Both the position numbers and the translations under genes were made by a program. The notes beneath the pieces are model-generated. The model made no database searches and was not told the DNA's origin. It worked only from the letters and a program-made list of their open reading frames with translations. A stretch of 64,000 nucleotides of DNA, taken from CAWJPW01 sp963844845. Its GTDB lineage: Bacteria > Acidobacteriota > Thermoanaerobaculia > Thermoanaerobaculales > Sulfomarinibacteraceae. Of the stretch, positions 24,795 to 32,650 are shown one piece after another. The DNA is taken from the NCBI GenBank assembly GCA_963844845.1, contig CAWJPW010000011.1:248001-312000 (forward strand). Reading direction: 5' to 3'. Position 1 is the stretch's first letter. Every line of letters begins with the position of its first letter.

Positions 24795-26273
24795 ATGAGC
24801 GCGAGGGTTCGCCGCAGGGTGATCGGTTCGGGTCTTGTCGCAGCCGCGGTTGGCGCCGCGTTGCTCATCGGCTGCCTGCCGGGCAGCCCGACGAAACATC
24901 CGTCAAACGTGATTCTCATCGTCGTCGACACGCTCCGCGCCGACCATCTCTCGAGCTACGGCTACTCCCGCCCGACCTCGCCGTCCCTCGACGAGCTTAC
25001 CGCCAGTGGAACTGAGTTCGACGCATGCTACTCGCATTCGTCCGCCACCCGACCGTCGGTGGCGACGATCTTCTCTTCACGGTTCGTCACCGGCCACGGC
25101 GTCGCGACCCAAGGAGGAGACGTCCTTCCAAAGGGTCTGCCAGTGCTCGCTGAGACCTTGCAGAAGGCTGGATTCAGCTGCCGGGGGTTCATCACGAACC
25201 CTCAGATCCACCCCGATCTCGGGTTCGCGAGGGGCTTCGACGACTACCGCACGTTCTTCGCCAGCGACATCAACCCGCGCGCCATCCGCCCGGCCGATCT
25301 CCTGGTGAAGGCCCGCGCGGAGGATGTCCTTGCCGCGGTCAAGTCCTCGCTGCAGCAAGGTATCAAGGAGCCCTTCTTTCTCTACATACACCTCCTGGAC
25401 CCGCACGGGCCTTACCAGCCACTTGCCGGCGACCTCGCACGATTCGCCGACCCCCGATACCACGGACCCGTCACCGGGTCGGTCGACGACTTCGCACGGA
25501 TTGAGCAGGCAGGCCGCCGCGACGGGCCCGACCTCCAGCACTTCATCGACGCGTACGACGCGACGATCCTCGGTACCGACCGTGCGCTCGGGGGTTTCTT
25601 TCACTGGTTCGGTTCCTCCAAATGGAATGGCAGGACCCACCTCATCGTGACCGCCGACCACGGCGAGGAGTTCATGGAGCACGGCGGCACCGGCCACGGT
25701 CTCAAGCTGTACGAGGAAACCACCTCGGTTCCGCTGATCTGGACCGGCCCCGGCGTGAAGGCCGGGAGCCGCGTCCCCGCACTCTGCGGTCTGGTGGACA
25801 TCTTCCCGACGATCGCCGATCTCGAGGGCATCGACGTCAGCCAAGCCGGCCTCAGGGGGCGTAGCCTTCGATCCCAGCTCTCCGGCGACGGGGAGCAGCA
25901 GGAGCACCGGGTACTCTTCCTCGAGGGCCCGGCCGTTGGCTCCGTCGAGGGACCCGCAGGCAGGATACCGATGGTCACCCGTGGCCTGAGAACCACGAGG
26001 TACCAGGTCATCGCTCATGGTTGTGTCTTCCGCAAGCCGGGCTGGAGTCAGCTGGAGATGTTCGACCTGCGCGAGGATCCAGCGGAGCAGAACCCGGTGG
26101 AGGTGCGCGCAGACGGCAGCGGGGCGAGCGTGGAGTGGGCGGTGACGCTGCAGTCCCTCTACGAGCAATCCGCGGCCGAGATCCTCGGGGCTCGAGCCGT
26201 GGGGGCAAGGAAGGAGATCCAGCTCAGCGACCAGGAGCGCCAGCAGCTGCGATCTCTCGGTTACGTGAACTGA
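24795..26273 (+). CDS. Sulfatase-fold lipoprotein with Thr nucleophile and LxxLGY tail
   Basis: 492 residues from ATG 24795 (GGGGAG 6 bases upstream); GTG 24777 also has a good AAGGAG and would add six residues. The lipoprotein signal ends in L-L-I-G-C (Cys27). The alkaline-phosphatase-superfamily sulfatase fold is clear: I-V-V-D-T-L-R-A-D-H (metal Asp45), L-L-D-P-H-G-P-Y, and T-A-D-H-G-E-E-F...G-H-G. At the position of the formylglycine Cys it has T-R-P-S (T85), so it should act through Thr, like phosphotransferases or phosphatases of the superfamily, and not as a classical sulfatase. It ends in L-R-S-L-G-Y-V-N. Its place in the glycan locus suggests modification of exported glycan; phosphoethanolamine or phosphoglycerol transfer or removal are alternatives. 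Confidence 0.85.
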   Translation: MSARVRRRVIGSGLVAAAVGAALLIGCLPGSPTKHPSNVILIVVDTLRADHLSSYGYSRPTSPSLDELTASGTEFDACYSHSSATRPSVATIFSSRFVTGHGVATQGGDVLPKGLPVLAETLQKAGFSCRGFITNPQIHPDLGFARGFDDYRTFFASDINPRAIRPADLLVKARAEDVLAAVKSSLQQGIKEPFFLYIHLLDPHGPYQPLAGDLARFADPRYHGPVTGSVDDFARIEQAGRRDGPDLQHFIDAYDATILGTDRALGGFFHWFGSSKWNGRTHLIVTADHGEEFMEHGGTGHGLKLYEETTSVPLIWTGPGVKAGSRVPALCGLVDIFPTIADLEGIDVSQAGLRGRSLRSQLSGDGEQQEHRVLFLEGPAVGSVEGPAGRIPMVTRGLRTTRYQVIAHGCVFRKPGWSQLEMFDLREDPAEQNPVEVRADGSGASVEWAVTLQSLYEQSAAEILGARAVGARKEIQLSDQERQQLRSLGYVN

Positions 26274-26423
26274 CAGATCGTCGCGACGGTGGTCACGGTG
26301 GCCCAAGCTGCCGAGGCATGCCCCGTGCTGCCGGAGGGTCATCATCGAGCCTCCTCGCACTACCCCACCTCGCCGGCCTCAATCCAGCCGTATGCGCACC
26401 CACCGATGTTAAACTCTCAAACC

Positions 26424-26951
26424 ATGGCAACGACGAGCCGAAGCACCCGCATGCGCACAGCGTTGGAGAGCCTCGAAGAGCGGGTAGACTCAGCGCACGC
26501 CCCGTCACACGACGAGTCTGCACGACTCGGCACTCTCGAGGCCGAGGTCTTCAACCTCCGCCTGCGGTTGGTCGAGGCCCAGGCCCGCGAGTCCCGCCTG
26601 CGTCAGCTGACGGGAGAGCCCACCGAGGGCCTGCGGCGGGACACCCCTGTCGCAGCCGACGACGGCGACGCTCTCGAGCTCGCTCGGCTGCGCGACCAGC
26701 TCCATCACTATGAGGGCTTCGCGCAGGCTATCAACAGCTCCCTGGGGTGGCGGACCATGCGACGATTGCGTTCCCTGGTGGGGCGGCGCTGGGCGACCAC
26801 CACGCCGGACATCAGACCGACAGAGGCCGGCGAGGTTGCGCTTCTGCGCAAAGAGGTCGACATGTACGCAGGTTACGTTCGGGCGGTACAAGAGTCTAGC
26901 AGCTGGCGGGTGCTGCAGCTGATTCGAGGCCTCGCCGGGAGGCGCTGGTGA
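26424..26951 (+). CDS. Coiled-coil protein with two S-x-x-W-R...G-R-R-W repeats
   Basis: About 175 residues; ATG 26424 is chosen because the frame upstream loses coiled-coil and coding character, but no strong RBS is visible, so the start is uncertain. The N-terminal half is a predicted coiled coil (L-E-S-L-E-E-R-V, L-G-T-L-E-A-E-V-F-N-L-R-L-R-L). Two copies of one unit follow: Y-E-G-F-A-Q-A-I-N-S-S-L-G-W-R...V-G-R-R-W and Y-A-G-Y-V-R-A-V-Q-E-S-S-S-W-R...A-G-R-R-W. The S-x-x-W-R...R pattern is common at the ends of bacterial glycosyltransferases and methyltransferases in glycan clusters (general knowledge). A scaffold for the cytoplasmic glycan machinery is a reasonable inference. Its stop overlaps the next start (GTGA). 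Confidence 0.65.
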   Translation: MATTSRSTRMRTALESLEERVDSAHAPSHDESARLGTLEAEVFNLRLRLVEAQARESRLRQLTGEPTEGLRRDTPVAADDGDALELARLRDQLHHYEGFAQAINSSLGWRTMRRLRSLVGRRWATTTPDIRPTEAGEVALLRKEVDMYAGYVRAVQESSSWRVLQLIRGLAGRRW

Positions 26952-27256
26952 GCGCGGACGATCCTCGCGACGCCACCATCGCCAGGCTCACCGCCCGCGT
27001 CGAGCGGCTTGAGCACATCCTCCGGCGGCGCTCGGCCGATCTTTGCCATCTCATCGCTGAGCTCTGCCCGGCCGACGCCGTGAAAGCCTCCGAGATCCTC
27101 GGCGGAGCCCCGCCGGGCGAGGCGGCCACCGCCGCCTACTACGCCCTCAACTGGTTCCGGGAGACAACCCAGACCTCCCTGCGCGACATCGAACCGGTGC
27201 TCGCCATGCTGTGGGAGCGCTCACCGCGGCGCCACGATGAACCGGACGTGGTGTGA
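26948..27256 (+). CDS. Small coiled-coil protein, coupled to a glycosyltransferase gene
   Basis: 102 residues from GTG 26948, which overlaps the stop of the previous gene; its own stop overlaps the GTG of the next one. The first 35 residues form a short coiled coil (A-T-I-A-R-L-T-A-R-V-E-R-L-E-H-I-L-R-R-R). The rest is helical, with C-H-L-I-A-E-L-C-P and A-A-Y-Y-A-L-N-W-F-R. No signal or membrane segment. I do not recognise a family. Double 4-base coupling places it between the W-R-repeat protein and a two-domain glycosyltransferase, so a complex of the three is plausible. Confidence 0.65.
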   Translation: MSADDPRDATIARLTARVERLEHILRRRSADLCHLIAELCPADAVKASEILGGAPPGEAATAAYYALNWFRETTQTSLRDIEPVLAMLWERSPRRHDEPDVV

Positions 27257-29148
27257 GCATGGATCGCAAGGCAACGCTCATCATCCTCGCCTGGAACCGC
27301 TGGGCCCTCACCGAGCAGTGCATTCGAACCCTCCTCACCACCGAGCTCGACGATGTCGATGTGATCGTCGTGGACAACGGCTCCACCGACGAGACGCCCG
27401 AACGCCTCGCCGAGATCCCCGAGATACGAGTCATCACCCTGCCCGAGAACCTCGGCTTCGTACGCGGAAACAACGCCGGAATCGCCGCCGCGGACCCTGC
27501 GTCCGACGTCGTTCTCCTCAACAACGATCTCGTCTTCACCCAGAAGGACTGGCTTACGCGCCTCCGTCGCTGCCTGGCCGACCACTCCACCGCCGGCGTC
27601 GTCGGCTGCCGCCTGACGTTCCCCGACGGGCGCCTGCTTCACGCCGGTACCTACATCCTCCCCGATGACCTGGTGGGCCAGCAGATCGGCTCCCTGCAAC
27701 GGGACGTCGGCCAGTTCGGCGGTGACCGCCGGGTCCAGGGGATCGTCTTCGCCTGCGCCCTGATCAGGCGCGAGGTCCTCGACGCCATCGGGCCGCTCTC
27801 GCTGGACTACCGCTCCTACTTCGAGGACACCGACTTCTGCCTGCGGGCTGACGAGGCCGGCTTCGCCACCCTCGTATGCGGCGACGTCACCCTGGTTCAC
27901 GACGAGCACGGCTCCACGGGCGGCGACCGCTCGGCCCTTCTGGCCATGCTCGACGAAAGCCGTGCCACGTTCGCGCGGAGCTGGCGCGCGCACCTCGAAG
28001 CCCACTATCGTCACCGGCTGCTCTGGCAGTCGATCATGAACTTCCCCACCGGCTACGCGGCGAGCTGCCGCCACCACCTCCTTGCCCTCGAGGAGGCGGG
28101 GGTCCGCTGTGCCTACCGCTACGCGTACGGGCCGGGCACGGTGTTCCCTGTGCCCGAGCCGGAGCAGGCCGGGGACCACCGCCTCAACCTCATACGCAAT
28201 CGGGAGGTAACCGCCCGCGACCGGCGTATTGGCGTGCTCTACGGGCAAGGCGACGTGTTCGAACGCAACCGGGGCCGCTACAAGGTCGGCTACACAATGC
28301 TCGAGGTGGATGGCTTCCCAGACGAGTGGGTCCGCCAGGCCAACCTCATGGACGAGATCTGGGTGCCCACCAAGTTCAACCGCCAGGGCTTCTTGGCGAG
28401 CGGCCTCAAGCGTCCCATCCACGTCGTCCCTCTGGGCGTCGACACCGACTACTTCTCCCCGGCCATCCACAGGTTCCCCAACCCCGACGGGGACTTCGTC
28501 TTCCTCGCCAGCTTCGAGTGGGGAGAGCGCAAGGAGCCGTGGATGCTCATGAAGGTCTTCAACGAGACCTTCCGCGCCTCAGACCCGGTGCGCCTAGTCT
28601 GCAAGATCATGAACAAGGACCCCGGGGTCAACCTCCAGTCGGAGATCCGCCGTCTGGGCCTGCGTCCCGGCGGTGGGCGCCTTGCCTTTCTCATCAACCT
28701 CGAGTTCCCCTACGACCAGCTCGGGGCCCTGTACCGCTCCGCCGACTGCTTCGTGGCCGCCGTGCGCGGCGAGGGCTGGGACATGCCCCTGATGGAGGCG
28801 ATGGCGTGCGGGCTACCCACCATCGCCACCGACTGGGGCGCGCACCAGGAGTTTATCCACGAAGGGATTTGCTACCCTCTACGGATCCGCGGGACCATCC
28901 CCGCCCGCGCCAAGTGCCCCTACTACGCAGGCTTCTCGTGGGCTGACCCGGATCCCGAGCACCTCCGCTTCCTGCTCCGCGAGATCTACGAGAACCGCGA
29001 GGAGGCCGAGCTCCGCGGCCGCGCTGCAGCGGCTGAGATGGCAACCCGCTGGAGCTGGCAGCGCGCGGCGGCAAAGATCGTAGCCCGGCTCGAGGCCATC
29101 GACGAAGCCAGCGGGAGCCAACCCGCTCAGGCGAGCTCGGCTCTGTAG
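27253..29148 (+). CDS. Two-domain glycosyltransferase (GT2 + GT4-like)
   Basis: 631 residues. Start GTG 27253 overlaps the preceding stop; ATG 27259 is an alternative two residues in. The N-terminal GT2 domain (about 5-260) has L-I-I-L-A-W-N-R-W, V-I-V-V-D-N-G-S-T-D-E-T, N-L-G-F-V-R-G-N-N-A-G, L-L-N-N-D-L and F-E-D-T-D-F-C-L-R. The C-terminal GT-B domain (about 330-620) has V-P-L-G-V-D-T-D-Y-F, then E-G-W-D-M-P-L-M-E-A-M-A-C-G-L-P (the ExxxE-type donor site). Two activities in one chain could add two successive residues or alternate linkages. It is the last gene of a four-gene coupled run, and its 3' end overlaps the convergent GT gene by 22 bases. Confidence 0.9.
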   Translation: MSMDRKATLIILAWNRWALTEQCIRTLLTTELDDVDVIVVDNGSTDETPERLAEIPEIRVITLPENLGFVRGNNAGIAAADPASDVVLLNNDLVFTQKDWLTRLRRCLADHSTAGVVGCRLTFPDGRLLHAGTYILPDDLVGQQIGSLQRDVGQFGGDRRVQGIVFACALIRREVLDAIGPLSLDYRSYFEDTDFCLRADEAGFATLVCGDVTLVHDEHGSTGGDRSALLAMLDESRATFARSWRAHLEAHYRHRLLWQSIMNFPTGYAASCRHHLLALEEAGVRCAYRYAYGPGTVFPVPEPEQAGDHRLNLIRNREVTARDRRIGVLYGQGDVFERNRGRYKVGYTMLEVDGFPDEWVRQANLMDEIWVPTKFNRQGFLASGLKRPIHVVPLGVDTDYFSPAIHRFPNPDGDFVFLASFEWGERKEPWMLMKVFNETFRASDPVRLVCKIMNKDPGVNLQSEIRRLGLRPGGGRLAFLINLEFPYDQLGALYRSADCFVAAVRGEGWDMPLMEAMACGLPTIATDWGAHQEFIHEGICYPLRIRGTIPARAKCPYYAGFSWADPDPEHLRFLLREIYENREEAELRGRAAAAEMATRWSWQRAAAKIVARLEAIDEASGSQPAQASSAL

Positions 29149-30467
29149 AGCTCCAGCATCTGCGCCGCGGACGAGCGAGCGCTCGGCAGCTGAGCCCGCA
29201 CCCCGGGAGAAACCGCTTCGTCGCTGCCGAGGAGTTCCGCCGCCGCTGCCGCCAGCCCCAACGCGCCGCTGCTCACCGGTACCAGCCGGCCGACGCCCCA
29301 CCGGCGCAGCCGCTCAGCCGCTGCCCCGTGGTCGAAAGCCACCACCGGCACACCGGTCCAGAGGCACTCGTCCACCACCAGAGCGTACGACTCGGGCACC
29401 AACGAGGCGAGCACCGCCACGGACGCAGACGAAGCGTGGAGCAGACGTGGCAACGCGCCGGCGCGGTAGTACCCGCGCACCACGAGACCGGGTCGGCGTC
29501 GCAGGCCGTCGAGCAAGTCGGGGTCGCCGCCCCCCAGCACGACGCCCCGGAGATCAGGATGATCGCGCTTCAGGTCGTCCCAGAGCCGGGGCACCAGTCC
29601 GCCCCCCTTCTCCGGCTTGACGCCGCCGACGAAGGCCACTACCGCCCGCCGACCGCGCCGCGGAGCGCACGGGCCAGACGCGGTCGCGTCCGTCGCCGGC
29701 GCGATAACCCACTCGCGGCGCGGTCCCGTCGCGGGGAAGAGCCGGGCGTGGCACTCCCTGAGATACTCTGAGGGGTACACTACTGCCGTAGCTGTCGCAA
29801 GGGCGGCTGCACCCGCACGACGGTACGCGGTCTGGTCAGCCGGCGTCTCGTCGCCATCGACGGCGAGACAACCTCCACAGCGCCCGAGATCCGTGCAGAA
29901 CTCGCAGAAGCGGCCGCAGGGCTGCTCCAGGAGGTGCGGTCGGCGGCAGAAGAGGGTGAAGTCGTGGACCCCGAGCACCACGTCGAGGCCGCGGCTACGG
30001 ATCTCGGGAGCAGTGGCCAGGGGCAGCCCGGCCGGGCTCTCCAGGTGCACGACGCTGGTCGCCGAGAGACCCGCCGCCCACATCGCCACTGCAGCGGCGT
30101 CCATCTTCTCGCCGCCCGTCCCGCGGCGCACACGTCGCGCGCCTTCCCACCACTCCAGGCACCATCCACCGCTCACCGGGTACAGCAGAGCCACTCCTCG
30201 CGCTCTGCTCTCCGCCTCGAGGCGGGCAAGGAGCTGCAGCTGGCTGCCGCCCCGACGGGGCACCGGCGGGAGCGGCGAAAGGTTGAGCACCGGCGGTGGC
30301 GGAGCGGAGCTCCAGGCCTCCCACGAAGTGCTCGCCGGCACGACAGCCATGGCCAGGCGCCGCCGCCGGTCAGCGAGACGGTCAGCGACGCGGTCCCGCG
30401 CCGCCCGCCCTCCCTCCCACCGCCAAACTCTGGCGAGCGCGGCGGCAAGGCCCAGCGGCGAGGTCAC
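29127..30467 (-). CDS. GT4-like glycosyltransferase with Cys cluster
   Basis: 446 residues. GTG 30467 overlaps the TGA of the upstream fusion GT; the longer open frame on this strand is the antisense of that region and was dropped. It is a GT-B fold with V-L-G-V-H-D-F-T-L-F-C at the end of the N-terminal lobe, and in the C-terminal lobe V-A-F-V-G-G-V-K-P-E-K-G-G, V-V-L-G-G-G-D-P and P-E-S-Y-A-L-V-V-D-E-C. A cluster C-G-R-F-C-E-F-C...C-G-G-C around residue 195 looks like a small metal site, and the neighbour has a related C-P...C-A-V-C, a feature seen in some GT4-type transferases. Donor and acceptor are unknown. Confidence 0.83.
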   Translation of the reverse strand: MTSPLGLAAALARVWRWEGGRAARDRVADRLADRRRRLAMAVVPASTSWEAWSSAPPPPVLNLSPLPPVPRRGGSQLQLLARLEAESRARGVALLYPVSGGWCLEWWEGARRVRRGTGGEKMDAAAVAMWAAGLSATSVVHLESPAGLPLATAPEIRSRGLDVVLGVHDFTLFCRRPHLLEQPCGRFCEFCTDLGRCGGCLAVDGDETPADQTAYRRAGAAALATATAVVYPSEYLRECHARLFPATGPRREWVIAPATDATASGPCAPRRGRRAVVAFVGGVKPEKGGGLVPRLWDDLKRDHPDLRGVVLGGGDPDLLDGLRRRPGLVVRGYYRAGALPRLLHASSASVAVLASLVPESYALVVDECLWTGVPVVAFDHGAAAERLRRWGVGRLVPVSSGALGLAAAAAELLGSDEAVSPGVRAQLPSARSSAAQMLELYRAELA

Positions 30468-32581
30468 CGCGCCTCCAGGAGCCGCGCGTACACCGCATCG
30501 ACGGCTTGGACGTGCTCCGCCACGCTGGTGACCGGGGGCGTTCCGCCGCGCCAACGAACGAGCAGCTCGGGCTCGGCGGCGAGTCGCTCGACCCATGCGC
30601 GCAGGGCCGCGCTGTCGCCGGGGGGCAGGAGGGCCCCGCAGCGTCCCTCGACTGGCAGCTCGGCCAATGCACCCACCCGGCTCGCCAGCACAGGCACACC
30701 GGCTGCAAGCGCCTCCCAGGCGACGATACCGAAGCTCTCCTGGCCGATCGAGGGGACCACGAGGACGTCGATTTCGCCCAGAACCTCCGCCCGCTCGCCC
30801 TCCGGGAAGATCCCTTCGAAACGCACCGGCGCGCCCGTAGCTCGAGCGTGGAGCTGAGCGCTGAAACCGGGCGCGATGGAGGTGTCTCCCCACACGCGCA
30901 GCTCGGCCAGCTCGCGGCTCACACCACGGAACGCCTCGACCGCCACCTGTGGCCCTTTGTGCGACATGATCGAGCCGATGAACCCGAAAACCACTGGGCG
31001 GCCCGGGCCAGCCGACCGACGCTGCACGGTAAGTGCCGGGACCCCATAGTGCAGCACCGACGCTGGAACACCCGGTGCCAGCAAGCCGGCCTCGCGGTAT
31101 GATCTCAGTATTGCGTCCGAGCCCATGATGTAGGCATCCGCAGTCGCCAGCGCACGGCGCAGGAGCCGGCGCCTCAGCCGATAGAGAAGCCGGTTGAAGA
31201 GAGGGGCCGGAGGCAGCCCGGTGAGGGGCAGACACACCGCGCAGCGCCCAGGCGCCGGGCCCGGGCACGGCGACCCGTCACCACGCACCAGGTTGGCACG
31301 GGCACACATCGCCCACCAGTCCTGCACCTGGTAGACAACCGGCAGACCCAGGCGGCGCGGCACCCGCAGCAGCGAGGCGGCATGCCCGGCGAGGTGGTGG
31401 ACGTGCACCAGGTCGGGCTTCACGTCGGCAACGAAGCCGGCCAGCGACCGCTCCATGGCACGGTTGGCCAACGCGTTGCGGGCGAGCGGGTTGCGCTGAT
31501 CGAAGTTGTTCACCACCAGGCGTACGCGCACGCCCTCGTCGAAGAGCGCCAGCTCGGTCCCGGTGGTACGGTGCGAGTCGCCGATGCGGGAAAAGACCGC
31601 CACCGGCTGGTGGGCGGCCTGGGCAAGGGCAAGACGGCGGGCGTAGATCTCGGTGCCGGCATGGTTGAATGGAGGCCACCCGTGCACCACGTGGAGAACC
31701 CGTGGCTCACCCGCCGGCGCCACCCCCGCGTCGGCCTGCAGCGCGGCGAAGATGCGCTCGTGTACCGGCTGCAGCGGGTCCTCGCGGATGAACCTCCCGA
31801 CGAGCCGATGATAGCCGGGATGGCGACGCTCAAGCCGTCGCGCCGCCGTACGACGCAGGCGCGCCGCCGTGCGGCCGAAAGAGCGTCCCCCGGCGTGGTA
31901 GACGAATGTGGCGTCGTCAAGGGTGTTCACGAGGCCCGCGGCCGCCGCGCGCCGGCAGAGGTCGTTCTCCTCGCCGTAGCCGAGCCCGAAGCGCTCCTCG
32001 TCGAGGAGGCCGACGCGCGTCAAAGTCTCGCGGCGTACGTAGAGGCACACTCCCACCCCGGTTGGGAGCTCGGGGTAGACGCGGGCCGCGCACGACGCCA
32101 CCAGCGCAGCGAAACGGTCGACATCGTAGCCGGTGGGGAGCAGGTTCTCGGCGAGGAACTCGGGCACCGAGCAGATGGTGGCGTGGTTGGACAGCGGTGT
32201 CACCGTGGCCACTCCGGGCCGGGCCGCCGCAGCGAGGCCGTCCAGCCACCCGGCGGCCACCTCGGTGTCGCTATTGAGCAGCACCACGTCGCCGGTCGTC
32301 GCTGTGAGGCCGGCGTTGGCTGCGGCCACAAAGCCCCGCCGCTGCTCGAGCTGAAGCACCGAAAACCCTTCACCCCACGCGACTCGCGCCCGCTCCACCA
32401 CCACCCGCACCGCGTCCGCTTGCGGACCGTCGAGCACCACCAGCAGCCGATGGGGCGGCCTCTGAGTGTGGCGAGCAACGCTCATCAGACAGCGGTTCAG
32501 CTCTGCTGCCGCACCGTACACCGGCACGACCACGTCGACGCCGAGCAGAGGCGACACTAGATCATCGAGAAGACCGTCCAC
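30464..32581 (-). CDS. Two-domain glycosyltransferase (GT2 + GT4)
   Basis: 705 residues from GTG 32581. The GT2 domain (about 14-270) shows V-V-V-P-V-Y-G-A, V-V-L-D-G-P, R-G-F-V-A-A-A-N-A-G-L, L-L-N-S-D-T-E-V, and G-Y-G-E-E-N-D-L-C-R-R. The GT4 domain (about 295-700) shows G-T-E-I-Y-A-R-R-L-A, H-V-H-H-L-A-G, V-F-G-F-I-G-S-I-M-S-H-K-G, and Q-E-S-F-G-I-V-A-W-E-A-L-A-A-G-V-P with both donor-site Glu. A Cys pair group (S-P-C-P...R-C-A-V-C) follows the N-R-A-N-L region. It is 4-base coupled to the next GT gene. Divergent from the 930-residue GT gene, with about 70 bases between, so a shared promoter region is likely. Confidence 0.9.
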   Translation of the reverse strand: MDGLLDDLVSPLLGVDVVVPVYGAAAELNRCLMSVARHTQRPPHRLLVVLDGPQADAVRVVVERARVAWGEGFSVLQLEQRRGFVAAANAGLTATTGDVVLLNSDTEVAAGWLDGLAAAARPGVATVTPLSNHATICSVPEFLAENLLPTGYDVDRFAALVASCAARVYPELPTGVGVCLYVRRETLTRVGLLDEERFGLGYGEENDLCRRAAAAGLVNTLDDATFVYHAGGRSFGRTAARLRRTAARRLERRHPGYHRLVGRFIREDPLQPVHERIFAALQADAGVAPAGEPRVLHVVHGWPPFNHAGTEIYARRLALAQAAHQPVAVFSRIGDSHRTTGTELALFDEGVRVRLVVNNFDQRNPLARNALANRAMERSLAGFVADVKPDLVHVHHLAGHAASLLRVPRRLGLPVVYQVQDWWAMCARANLVRGDGSPCPGPAPGRCAVCLPLTGLPPAPLFNRLLYRLRRRLLRRALATADAYIMGSDAILRSYREAGLLAPGVPASVLHYGVPALTVQRRSAGPGRPVVFGFIGSIMSHKGPQVAVEAFRGVSRELAELRVWGDTSIAPGFSAQLHARATGAPVRFEGIFPEGERAEVLGEIDVLVVPSIGQESFGIVAWEALAAGVPVLASRVGALAELPVEGRCGALLPPGDSAALRAWVERLAAEPELLVRWRGGTPPVTSVAEHVQAVDAVYARLLEAR

Positions 32582-32650
32582 ACGCGAAGTCTAGCCCGGA
32601 TCGGGGAGTCACCGCGAGCTGCTATCCTTGCCCGGTGCGGAGGACTCCCA

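Noticed and set aside
24795..26273. Annotation as a true formylglycine sulfatase
   Set aside because: The C/S-x-P-S-R signature is absent; Thr is at the nucleophile position.
29127..31268. A 713-residue version of the GT4-like protein
   Set aside because: The N-terminal 267 codons overlap the GT2+GT4 gene in another frame. GTG 30467 couples to that gene's stop codon.
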